Positions 35,306-43,413 of a stretch of DNA of 57,808 bases are shown here, in pieces. The stretch comes from an uncultured Flavobacteriales bacterium. GTDB taxonomy: Bacteria > Bacteroidota > Bacteroidia > Flavobacteriales_D > Sanyastnellaceae. Where the stretch lies: positions 1 through 57,808 of the forward strand of contig CALKFF010000046.1 of the NCBI GenBank assembly GCA_938084585.1. The letters run 5' to 3'. Each line of letters begins with the position of its first letter. Position 1 is the stretch's first letter. The notes below the pieces were generated by a model. It was not told the origin of the DNA and made no database searches. It worked only from the letters and a program-made list of their open reading frames with translations. A program made the position numbers and the translations under genes.

Positions 35306-37741
35306 TTATAATTCGAACCCAAGGCCCACACGCCATCCCCAGGGGTCGAGCATGCCTGGGACACTCGGTGTGATTCTCCGGTGCAGGTCGAGGCGCAACA
35401 CGTTGAAGATGTTCTCCACCCCAAACACCGCCTCGCCGTACCAGCCGTCCAACCCCGTGGTGGTGGAAGGCATGGCGGTGACGGTTTCGTGGCGCGCGTC
35501 CCATGCGCTTCGCACAGCTTTGACCCCCACCACCTCACGGAGCCCCAACCCACGAATCAAGGGCACGCGCCCGAGCACCACACCTTCCCCGTGCCACTCG
35601 GCATACGACCGCCACCATCGGTCGCTGGCAAATTCCATGAAGCGCAGGAGGTTGAAGGCTTCGTTGATGCTCAAGGCGGTTTCGTTCGCCGGCTGCAATT
35701 CGGTCAAGAGCACGGGGGCCTTGCCGGTGTACATGCCCCCTTGTGTCCACCACTCAATCCTCCCCAAGGGCCCGAGCCTCCGGGTGCCTTCCGCATCGAG
35801 GGTCCAACGCTGGTAATTGAATTCGCTGCGTGCGATGTTGGGCAGGCCCAACGTCACGGTGGCGGTGAGGATGGGCCACCGCGACCCCAAGCTCATGCGC
35901 TCGAACGCGCCGGAGAGGAATTTCTCGTTCCTGGCGTACCGCGTTTGCAACGTCAGCTCGGCCGTCACCAAGGGGGACAATCCCGTGGGGTCGCTCTCTC
36001 GGATGAACCGCACCGTGTCGGTGGCGGCCACAGAGCGGTGGCGAAGTTCCACCGACTGGGTCCATCCGGAACCGAACTCGTGGAGCATGCTCATTTCGGT
36101 CCGGGTCACTTGGGTGAGGCGGGTTTGGTCGTTGAGTTGGAGGGCACTGTTCAACCCGTTTCCTTGGTCGAAGAACCCCATCATGCCGAGCTGGTCCATG
36201 TCTCGGATGTGCTCCACAAACACCTCAGTGCGCGGGGTCTTGCGCAACACCCACTCGGCAAATCCGCCGTACTTCCACTGCCGATCCAACGTCCCGTAGG
36301 CCACGAACGACCGCAGCCAAACCTTGCGGGAGAAGTCGTTGCTGGTTTGCACGCCCAAACTGTAGCGCTCCCCCTCGATCGGGTTGGTGCTGTAGGTGTC
36401 GTAAAAGGGCCCAAACTCCACCGGACCGGTGACGATGTGCCCCGTGCCGGCCAACATGGCAAACCCTTCGAGGAACTTGTATTGTGGCATGGTTTGAATG
36501 GAGTCGACCATCCAGTACGTGCGTTTGGCCCGGGCGGGAATGGGCTCGGGCCGCAAGTCCTGCCACGTGGATTCGAGGATTTCGTGGGAGCCTTTGGCGA
36601 AGCTCATGTCGCGTCCACTGGTCCACACGGAGTCGGGCCAACTCGTGGCCTGTTCGAAGTTGTGGTTGACGATGGTTTGGTGGCTGTAAATCCCCATTCC
36701 ACCTTCGCGAAGGCTGATGTCCGCCAGGTTTTCTTCACGGGCCAACACCCAGCGGCCCGAGTCGAGTTCATATGTCTGGCTCCACGCGTAATTCCGGACG
36801 AAGTTGATGTTGGCGCCTTCGCTGATTTTGGCCTCCACGTGCCTCAATCCAAGGCTCAAGGTGTCGATCCACATCTCCCCTTCGAAGGTCAATTCGCCAC
36901 GACGCCGGGGCACAAAGGCCATGTGGAAGCAAGGCCGCCCCCCGCGGTCCAAGGTGTCCAGGATGTAATAGCGGTAGTGCACGTTGCCACGGTCGTGCAA
37001 GGGGCTTGTGAAGGCCCGGTCCAACAGCAACAGTTGGTTCTCGTAGAGGTTGATGTTGAGGAATTCGGACTGCACACTGGCCGTGTTCTCCCCGTCTTGC
37101 AGCCAGGTGGCGCGGGCGGCTTCAATGCGTTTCTCCCGTCGGCGCTTGGAGGTGCGCATGGTCCCGGACATTTCCGTGGCGAACATGGGCAGGGCCACCC
37201 GGTGTTCGCTCGAGTCCAATTGGTCCCAAACCCACGTGAACGGGCCCCACACCTTGCGCTCGGGCCACTTCTCGGGGTAGTCGTTCACGGCCACTTCCAG
37301 CAACTCGTAGAAGTCGTACTTCAAGGCGGGGATGGACGAGGGATCGTTTTCCTTCTTGGCCTCCGCCACGCGCTGCATCAAAGGTTTGGCGGGATTCTTG
37401 GCCTTACGGTCCGGCCGCACCACCGCCGCTTCGAGGTCCACGCTGCGCGCCTCCAAGGCCACGTTGATCACTTGGGGCACCCCGCGCTGGATGGGGATGG
37501 TCTGGCTTTGGTAACCGAGGGTGGACACCACCAGTTTGGTGACCCGTTCCGCGCCAGCGTCCAAGCTGTAAAGCCCTTCCACGTCGGTCATGGTGCCGAG
37601 GTTGGAGCCGGCGAAGCTGACGTTGACGAACGGCAGGGGCAGGCCCGATTCGCCGTCAAAAACGCGGCCGGAGACTGCGGTTTGGCCCCACATGGGCAGG
37701 GTGAGCCACAAGGCAAGGCAAAGGGTCAGGACTCGGGGCAT
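35306..37741 (-). CDS. DUF5686 outer-membrane protein with carboxypeptidase-regulatory-like domain
   Basis: An 811-residue protein. A signal peptide (residues 1-20, ending MWGQ) precedes a carboxypeptidase-regulatory-like beta-sandwich (about 22-105: VSGRVFDGESGLPLPFVNVSFAGS...LGYQSQTIPI), and then a long DUF5686 region (about 110-811) rich in alternating beta strands that ends in WRVGLGFEL, typical of an outer-membrane barrel terminus. This architecture is frequent in Bacteroidota and resembles TonB-dependent receptor relatives without a plug. The start ATG at 37741 overlaps the tatC stop. Function unknown; nutrient or envelope role is only a guess. Confidence 0.85.
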   Translation of the reverse strand: MPRVLTLCLALWLTLPMWGQTAVSGRVFDGESGLPLPFVNVSFAGSNLGTMTDVEGLYSLDAGAERVTKLVVSTLGYQSQTIPIQRGVPQVINVALEARSVDLEAAVVRPDRKAKNPAKPLMQRVAEAKKENDPSSIPALKYDFYELLEVAVNDYPEKWPERKVWGPFTWVWDQLDSSEHRVALPMFATEMSGTMRTSKRRREKRIEAARATWLQDGENTASVQSEFLNINLYENQLLLLDRAFTSPLHDRGNVHYRYYILDTLDRGGRPCFHMAFVPRRRGELTFEGEMWIDTLSLGLRHVEAKISEGANINFVRNYAWSQTYELDSGRWVLAREENLADISLREGGMGIYSHQTIVNHNFEQATSWPDSVWTSGRDMSFAKGSHEILESTWQDLRPEPIPARAKRTYWMVDSIQTMPQYKFLEGFAMLAGTGHIVTGPVEFGPFYDTYSTNPIEGERYSLGVQTSNDFSRKVWLRSFVAYGTLDRQWKYGGFAEWVLRKTPRTEVFVEHIRDMDQLGMMGFFDQGNGLNSALQLNDQTRLTQVTRTEMSMLHEFGSGWTQSVELRHRSVAATDTVRFIRESDPTGLSPLVTAELTLQTRYARNEKFLSGAFERMSLGSRWPILTATVTLGLPNIARSEFNYQRWTLDAEGTRRLGPLGRIEWWTQGGMYTGKAPVLLTELQPANETALSINEAFNLLRFMEFASDRWWRSYAEWHGEGVVLGRVPLIRGLGLREVVGVKAVRSAWDARHETVTAMPSTTTGLDGWYGEAVFGVENIFNVLRLDLHRRITPSVPGMLDPWGWRVGLGFEL

Positions 37742-38553
37742 CAGCGCGCGCGGCGTTTGTCTTGGCGACGGGCAATCCAAATGCCCAATTCGTACAACAA
37801 CAGCACTGGAAGCGACACCAAGATTTGGCTCGTCACGTCGGGCGGGGTGATCACCGCGGACAACGCCAAGATGCCCACCAAGGCATGGCGACGGTAGGAC
37901 TTCAAGGTGGCGGCCGTCACGAGGCCGGCTTTGCTCAGGAAGTAGACCAACACGGGAAGTTGGAAGACGATGCCCGCCGCCAAGGTGATGCTCGCCACCG
38001 TCTTGACGTAGCTCATGACCGCGATGCGGGAGGCCACGTCGCCGAGTTCGTAGTTGCCCAAGAATTGCAGGCTGAGCGGGGCGATCCCGAAGTACCCAAA
38101 CGCCACCCCCATCAGGAACAGCACGGAGGAAGCGAACCCGGCGCCCCGCGCCGCGTTGCGCTCTTGGGCTTTCATGGCTGGCTTCACGAAGGCCCACACC
38201 TGGTGAATGAGGACGGGAAACGCCACGATCAAACCGCCCACGGCGCTGACGATCAAGTGCGCCGAGAAATTGCCCAGCATGGTGGTGTTGATCAATTCGT
38301 ACGAGATGCGTTCCACGCACAGCGCGTCCCCGGAGCCGATGGCGTGGGACAAGGCGCACCAACCGCGGTAGCTGATGAAGTCCAGGTTCCGAGGGCCAAA
38401 CAAAATGCGGTCAAACACCCAGTCCTTCGCCGCAAACACCCCGATGCCGGCGGCCATGATGGCCGCAGCGGACACAAACAGGCGCCGCCTCAACTCTTCG
38501 AGGTGGTCGAGGAACCCCATTTGGGCTTCGTCGTGGGCTTGGTCCAAGGCCAT
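37741..38553 (-). CDS. tatC: Sec-independent protein translocase TatC
   Basis: Receptor subunit of the twin-arginine pathway in the inner membrane. The 270-residue product has the diagnostic N-terminal FLDHLEELRRRL (about 13-24), six predicted helices, FGPRNLDFISY, the FPVLIHQVWAFVKPAM block and VITPPDVTSQ in the last loop. The ATG at 38553 suits this layout; it lies 14 bases after kpsF. TatA/TatB are not nearby. Confidence 0.93.
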   Translation of the reverse strand: MALDQAHDEAQMGFLDHLEELRRRLFVSAAAIMAAGIGVFAAKDWVFDRILFGPRNLDFISYRGWCALSHAIGSGDALCVERISYELINTTMLGNFSAHLIVSAVGGLIVAFPVLIHQVWAFVKPAMKAQERNAARGAGFASSVLFLMGVAFGYFGIAPLSLQFLGNYELGDVASRIAVMSYVKTVASITLAAGIVFQLPVLVYFLSKAGLVTAATLKSYRRHALVGILALSAVITPPDVTSQILVSLPVLLLYELGIWIARRQDKRRAR

Positions 38554-38567
38554 GGCGCAAATGTCGG

Positions 38568-39536
38568 TCAACCGAGGCCTTCGCGAAGGCAATCGTGGAG
38601 GTGAACCATGCCTGCGTAGCGTTCGCCTTCCATCACCACAACTTGGCTGATGCTGTGCGTCTTCATCCAACTCACGGCTTGGGTCGCCAATTCATGGGCT
38701 TGCATGGTGCGGGGGTGTGGGCTGGCCAGTGCGCCTGCCGTGACTTCGGCCAAGGCGCCTTGGGCCAAGGCGCGTCTGAGGTCGCCGTCGGTGACGATGC
38801 CGCCGATTTGGCCTGGGTGGTCCTGCGCCCATACCACCGTGGCGCCGTACCGCGCCTCGGACATGGCTTCCAGCACGTCAGACAAAGAGGCGTCCCAAGG
38901 CACTGCAGGTTTCCGCGCTGGGTCCACCAAGGACGCCAAGGTCCAGGTCAACTTCTTGCCCAGGCTTCCCGCGGGGTGGTTGGCGGCAAAGTCCTTCGCT
39001 TGGAAGGCGTTCGCGGCCATCAACGCGACGGCCAAGGCGTCGCCCATGGCGAGTTGAAGGGTGGTGCTGGTGGTGGGGGCGAGGTCCAAGGGGCACGCTT
39101 CTTCCGGGACGGACACGTCCAACACCACATTGGCCGCCTTGCCCAACGGTGAACCAGGGTCAGCTGTCAAGGCCACAAGGGGACAGCTCCTTTGGGCGAG
39201 GGGGGGAAGAAGCTGCGTCACTTCATCGCTGCGGCCGCTTTTGGAAAGGCACACCACAACGTCTCCTTGTTGCACCGCCCCGAGGTCCCCATGCAGCGCT
39301 TCACCGGCGTGCAGGAACATCGCGGAACTGCCTGTGGAGTTGAGGGTGGCCGCGATTTTGGCCGCGATGTGGGCGCTCTTGCCGACGCCGGTCACCACGA
39401 TTTTCCCAGCCGATTTTCCCAGCAAATGGACCGCTTTGTCGAAGTCATCTCCCATGCGCTCAGCCGCTTGGCCCAACGCTTGGGCGGCCAAGGTCAGCGT
39501 GTGTTTGCCGGAATGGGGTTCTGGGCGATTTGTCAT
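38568..39536 (-). CDS. kpsF: D-arabinose 5-phosphate isomerase (KpsF/GutQ family)
   Basis: Converts ribulose 5-phosphate to arabinose 5-phosphate, the precursor of KDO in LPS. The 322-residue product combines a SIS domain (about 30-185; VVTGVGKSAHIAAKIAATLNSTG, FLHAGEALHGDLG, SKSGRSDE, and NHPAGSLGKKL) with a C-terminal pair of CBS modules (about 200-322; GIVTDGDLRRAL). It lies with tatC and the DUF5686 gene on one strand, divergent from recQ. Confidence 0.93.
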   Translation of the reverse strand: MTNRPEPHSGKHTLTLAAQALGQAAERMGDDFDKAVHLLGKSAGKIVVTGVGKSAHIAAKIAATLNSTGSSAMFLHAGEALHGDLGAVQQGDVVVCLSKSGRSDEVTQLLPPLAQRSCPLVALTADPGSPLGKAANVVLDVSVPEEACPLDLAPTTSTTLQLAMGDALAVALMAANAFQAKDFAANHPAGSLGKKLTWTLASLVDPARKPAVPWDASLSDVLEAMSEARYGATVVWAQDHPGQIGGIVTDGDLRRALAQGALAEVTAGALASPHPRTMQAHELATQAVSWMKTHSISQVVVMEGERYAGMVHLHDCLREGLG

Positions 39537-39562
39537 GTTGACATAAATGTTGCTTCTGGTGC

Positions 39563-39592
39563 TTGGTGAAGTCGCCCAGGTGTGTATCTTTC
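39563..39592 (+). promoter_or_regulatory. Bacteroidota-type promoter for recQ
   Basis: TTG (39563-39565), a 19-base spacer, then TATCTTTC (39585-39592, one mismatch to TAnnTTTG). The predicted start near 39597 leaves about 20 bases before the ATG at 39617. Confidence 0.65.
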
Positions 39593-39598
39593 TTTTCG

Positions 39599-39606
39599 CA
39601 AAGCTA
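39599..39606 (-). promoter_or_regulatory. Candidate -7 box for kpsF
   Basis: TAGCTTTG on the minus strand, an exact TAnnTTTG match, 62 bases before the kpsF ATG. It lies inside the recQ leader, so the two divergent promoters would interlock. No good -33 is visible. Confidence 0.35.
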
Positions 39607-39616
39607 AAACCAACCG

Positions 39617-41815
39617 ATGAGCCTGGTCGATTTGGCGCCCCAAGAGGCGCTGAAGACGTTTTTTGGATTCGACGAATTCAAGGGTGAGCAAGAACATGCC
39701 ATCCAAAGCGTGCTGGACGGACGTGACACATTCGTGATCATGCCGACCGGTGGCGGCAAATCCATGTGCTACCAACTTCCGGCGTTGATGATGGACGGGG
39801 TGGCTTTGGTGATCAGCCCGCTCATCGCGTTGATGAAGAACCAAGTGGATGCGATTCGCGGCCATCACGAGGACCGACGCGTGGCCCACTTCCTGAATTC
39901 ATCGCTAAGCAAATCGGACGCCGAGCAGGTGAAGCGAGATGTGGCCGAGGGTTGGACCAAGCTTCTGTATGTCGCCCCCGAGAGCCTCACCAAGGCTGAG
40001 AACATCGCGTTCCTGCGCTCCGTGCGCATCAGTTTCGTGGCGGTGGACGAGGCGCACTGCATCTCCGAGTGGGGACACGACTTCCGCCCAGAATACCGCC
40101 GCATCAAGCCGATTGTGAAAGACATCGCCAACGTCCCCATCATGGCGTTGACGGCCACGGCCACCCCGAAGGTTCAGCTGGACATCCAGAAGAACCTGGA
40201 CATGACGGACGCGGTGGTGCTCAAGTCTTCCTTCAACCGGGACAACCTGTTCTATGAGGTGCGCCCCAAGAAAGACGCCCTTCAACAAATTGTGCGTCAC
40301 TGCTTGCAACACGCTGGCAAGAGCGGCATCGTGTACTGTTTGAGCCGCAAGCGCGTGGAGCAGATTGCAGAGACGTTGCGCGTGAACGGTGTCAAGGCTT
40401 TGGCCTACCACGCCGGGATGGACAGCAACCAGCGAAGCAAAATCCAGGACCAATTCCTCATGCAGGACGTGGACGTCATTGTGGCGACCATCGCTTTTGG
40501 CATGGGCATTGACAAGCCGGACGTCCGCTTCGTGATGCACTACGACATGCCCAAGTCTTTGGAGAGCTATTACCAAGAGACGGGGCGCGCAGGACGCGAC
40601 GGAGGCGAAGGCCATTGCATCGCGTTTTACAGCCACAAAGACATCGACAAGCTGGAGAAATTTCTGCAGGGCAAACCCATTGCGGAACAAGAGGTGGGCA
40701 TGCAGTTGTTGCAGGAAGTCATGGCTTACGCGGAGACCGCCACCAGCCGGCGCAAGTTCTTGCTGCATTACTTCGGCGAGGAGTTTGACGAGGAGAACGG
40801 CCCAGGCGCCAAGAATTGCGACAACACCCAAAACCCACCCACACTGGAGGACCGTCAGGAGGACGCCCACCTGGTGTTGAGTGCTGTCTTGGAACACAAG
40901 AACAAGCACCGGATGGTCTTCTACACCGCCTTGCTGACCGCCACCAAAAACCGCCAAATGGAGGATTACGGGGCGGTCGAAAGTGCGTTTTGGGGCCGCG
41001 GTGAAAAAGAAGGCTTGGACCATTGGCAGGGCATTTTCCGACAGTTGGTCGTGCTCAATTACTTGCGGAAGGAGGTGGTGACCTACGGCGTGCTTCACTT
41101 GACCGACAAGGGCATGGCGTTCCTGTCCAACCCTCAGCCTTTGATGTTGGCCAAGCAACGCGATTTCAGCGAGACCGACGCCGGAGACTCGTTGGTTCAA
41201 ACCCGAGGCTCAGCCGGCGGCGTGCTCGACCCCAAGCTCCGTGACCTGCTCTCGGTCCTTCGCAAGGAGGTCAGTGCAGAGAAAGAATTGCCACCCTACG
41301 TCATCTTCCAGGACGTCAGTTTGGACGAAATGGCCACGCATTACCCCACCACGCCAGACGAGTTGCTCCGCATCACGGGGGTGGGTTCGGGCAAGGCCGC
41401 CAAGTACGGCGCCCCCTTCCTGGCGTTGATTGCCGAACATGTGGAAGCCGAAGGCATTGAGAAGTCCGAGGCCATGCTCGTTCGGAGCAGCGCCGCCAAG
41501 TCCAAGCACAAAGTCACCATCATCCAATTGCTCGACCGCAAGCTGGGCCTCAACGACATCGCCGCAGGCATCCACGGCAACCGAGACATGGTGTTGGATG
41601 AGATTGAGAAAATTGTCGGCGCAGGCACCAAGTTGAACCTCGACCACATTTTGGAAGAGTCGTTGGACGAAGAGTGCTTGGAGGAGTTGTTCGACTTCTT
41701 TTCAGAATCGGAAGACGACGGGTTGGCCGCGGCGACCGAGGAATTCGACGACGCCTATTCCGAGGAGGAGCTGAGGCTCGCCAAGATCAAATTCATGTCG
41801 GAGGTCGCCCACTGA
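39617..41815 (+). CDS. recQ: ATP-dependent DNA helicase RecQ
   Basis: 3'-to-5' helicase for recombination and stalled-fork repair. The 732-residue product has Walker A TGGGKS (44-49), DEAHCISEWGHDFRPEY (144-160, including the aromatic-rich loop), SFNRDNLFY, and motif VI YYQETGRAGRDG. A winged-helix RQC region and an HRDC-like domain (LLRITGVGSGKAAKYG) follow, then an extra acidic C-terminal tail. The zinc subdomain is altered: of four expected cysteines only the one in NCDN remains, with TSRRKFLLHYFGEEF where CRR is usual. Confidence 0.95.
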   Translation: MSLVDLAPQEALKTFFGFDEFKGEQEHAIQSVLDGRDTFVIMPTGGGKSMCYQLPALMMDGVALVISPLIALMKNQVDAIRGHHEDRRVAHFLNSSLSKSDAEQVKRDVAEGWTKLLYVAPESLTKAENIAFLRSVRISFVAVDEAHCISEWGHDFRPEYRRIKPIVKDIANVPIMALTATATPKVQLDIQKNLDMTDAVVLKSSFNRDNLFYEVRPKKDALQQIVRHCLQHAGKSGIVYCLSRKRVEQIAETLRVNGVKALAYHAGMDSNQRSKIQDQFLMQDVDVIVATIAFGMGIDKPDVRFVMHYDMPKSLESYYQETGRAGRDGGEGHCIAFYSHKDIDKLEKFLQGKPIAEQEVGMQLLQEVMAYAETATSRRKFLLHYFGEEFDEENGPGAKNCDNTQNPPTLEDRQEDAHLVLSAVLEHKNKHRMVFYTALLTATKNRQMEDYGAVESAFWGRGEKEGLDHWQGIFRQLVVLNYLRKEVVTYGVLHLTDKGMAFLSNPQPLMLAKQRDFSETDAGDSLVQTRGSAGGVLDPKLRDLLSVLRKEVSAEKELPPYVIFQDVSLDEMATHYPTTPDELLRITGVGSGKAAKYGAPFLALIAEHVEAEGIEKSEAMLVRSSAAKSKHKVTIIQLLDRKLGLNDIAAGIHGNRDMVLDEIEKIVGAGTKLNLDHILEESLDEECLEELFDFFSESEDDGLAAATEEFDDAYSEEELRLAKIKFMSEVAH

Positions 41816-41817
41816 CC

Positions 41818-43014
41818 TCACCACGCGGCGGTGGCGGCCGCGTAGGCCATCAACCCCGTTCCGACTTTCAACGCTTCTTCGTCCACGTCGAACCTCGGCG
41901 TGTGCAATCCGTGCGTCCCCAATGCGTTTCCGGGCTCCGGTGAGGCGGTGCCCAACCGGTAGAAGCACCCTGGAATTTCGTTGGCAAAGTAACTGAAGTC
42001 CTCGCCCGTCATACGGATGTCAAGGTCATGCACATGCGCAGTCCCGAGGTATTCGCAGGCCACAGCCTTGAAGGCGGCGGCCATGCCCACATGGTTGTTC
42101 ACCGCAGGATAGCCCTTGCGGATGTCCAGGTCTGCCTCGCAGCCGTGGGCCTGGCACGTCGATTGAATCAGCGCGGTCAACGCCTTGTGGGCTTCGTGAC
42201 GCCAGCCTTCGTCCATGGCGCGGAAGGTGCCTTTCAGCCGGACTTGGTTGGGCAGGACGTTGGTCGACCCCAGGGCTTCCATGAAGCCAAACGACAGGAC
42301 GGAGGGTTGCCCCGGTGGGCACAACCGGGCCACGAGTTGCTGGGCGGCCACGACCACGTTGGACGCAGCCAACACGGCATCCCGGCACTTGTGCGGCAAG
42401 GCCGCATGGCCTCCTTTTCCTTTCACGGTGAGGTGAATCTCGTCGGCCGACGCCATGTAGGCTCCGCCGCGCACGCCCACATGCCCGGCGGGCAGGTCGG
42501 GAAACACATGTTGTCCAAAAATCCCCGCGGGTTCTGGGTTGGTCAACACGCCGGCGGCAACCATGTCCTTCGCCCCTCCTGGGATGGTTTCCTCACCCGG
42601 TTGGAAGATGCAGCGCACGGTGCCCTGCCAACCGTCGGACGTCAGCTGAAGGATGCGCAACGCCCCGAGCAGGGAGGTGGTGTGGACGTCGTGGCCACAG
42701 GCGTGCATGACGCCCGGGTTGGTGGACGCGTAGTCCACCTCGTTGGCTTCGGTGATGGGAAGGGCATCCATGTCTGCACGCAAGGCCACGGTCCGGGAGT
42801 CCGGCTGCTGGCCATGAATGTGGGCGACAATGCCCGTGCCCGTCACTTGGGTTTGGTGTTCCACGCCCCAAGAGGTGAGCACAGAAGACACGTAGTCCAT
42901 GGTTTGGTGCTCCTCAAAAGACAACTCGGGGTGCGCGTGCAGGTGCCGCCGAATGCCCACCCATTCCGAGTGATGCTCTGCCGCCAAAGCTTGGATGCGT
43001 GCAAGAAGGCTCAT
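41818..43014 (-). CDS. M20 family amidohydrolase/peptidase
   Basis: Metal-dependent hydrolase of 398 residues of the IAA-amino-acid/hippurate hydrolase type, cleaving N-acyl amino acids or similar amides. The metal site is complete: RRHLHAHPELSFEE near the N-terminus, D81 in RADMDALP, C106-G-H108 in HACGHDVH, the E141-E142 pair in FQPGEET, and a late MTGEDFSYF. No signal peptide, so cytosolic. The ATG at 43014 overlaps the TauE stop (ATGA). Its stop is two bases from the recQ stop. Confidence 0.9.
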   Translation of the reverse strand: MSLLARIQALAAEHHSEWVGIRRHLHAHPELSFEEHQTMDYVSSVLTSWGVEHQTQVTGTGIVAHIHGQQPDSRTVALRADMDALPITEANEVDYASTNPGVMHACGHDVHTTSLLGALRILQLTSDGWQGTVRCIFQPGEETIPGGAKDMVAAGVLTNPEPAGIFGQHVFPDLPAGHVGVRGGAYMASADEIHLTVKGKGGHAALPHKCRDAVLAASNVVVAAQQLVARLCPPGQPSVLSFGFMEALGSTNVLPNQVRLKGTFRAMDEGWRHEAHKALTALIQSTCQAHGCEADLDIRKGYPAVNNHVGMAAAFKAVACEYLGTAHVHDLDIRMTGEDFSYFANEIPGCFYRLGTASPEPGNALGTHGLHTPRFDVDEEALKVGTGLMAYAAATAAW

Positions 43015-43409
43015 GGGAGGAGGGTGGGTTTGAGTTGGATCCATGCGTGAAACAGCATGCGAAGGGAAGCGTAAAGCATGACCAGGCCAAACACGAGCTT
43101 CACCCAAGCTTCAGAAAGCTTAAGGCTCATCTTGGACCCGCCCCACGCGCCGGCCACGAAGGTCACGCAAAGGACCAACGCGTAGGCCCAGTGCACTTCG
43201 CCGGCTTTGTGGTATTGCATGACGGCCAAGATGCCCACAGGGGGCAACATCATGGCGAGGCTCGTGCCTTGGGCCGCGTGTTGGCCGAGACCTGCGAAAG
43301 CCACCATGGCGGGCACCAGAATGAGGCCGCCGCCAACGCCCACAAATCCAGAGGCGATGCCAGCAAACAGCCCAATGACCAACAACGTGAGAAGGGTGAG
43401 GGGATCCAT
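43011..43409 (-). CDS. Half-size TauE/SafE (DUF81) membrane protein
   Basis: A 132-residue membrane protein with four predicted helices (about 6-30, 37-58, 70-92 and 98-120) and the TauE/SafE motif GLFAGIASGFVGVGGGLILVP. Full-length family members have eight helices, so this single repeat would have to dimerise; such half-size versions are known. Transport of sulfite or organosulfonate is the family theme but not demonstrable. It lies four bases from the TolB-like gene and overlaps the amidohydrolase. Confidence 0.85.
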   Translation of the reverse strand: MDPLTLLTLLVIGLFAGIASGFVGVGGGLILVPAMVAFAGLGQHAAQGTSLAMMLPPVGILAVMQYHKAGEVHWAYALVLCVTFVAGAWGGSKMSLKLSEAWVKLVFGLVMLYASLRMLFHAWIQLKPTLLP

Positions 43410-43413
43410 GGCG

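Noticed and set aside
35381-37897. An 838-codon plus-strand frame opposite the DUF5686 gene
   Set aside because: No domain or signal peptide and Pro/His/Gly-rich; the minus strand encodes a continuous protein with signal peptide and barrel terminus.
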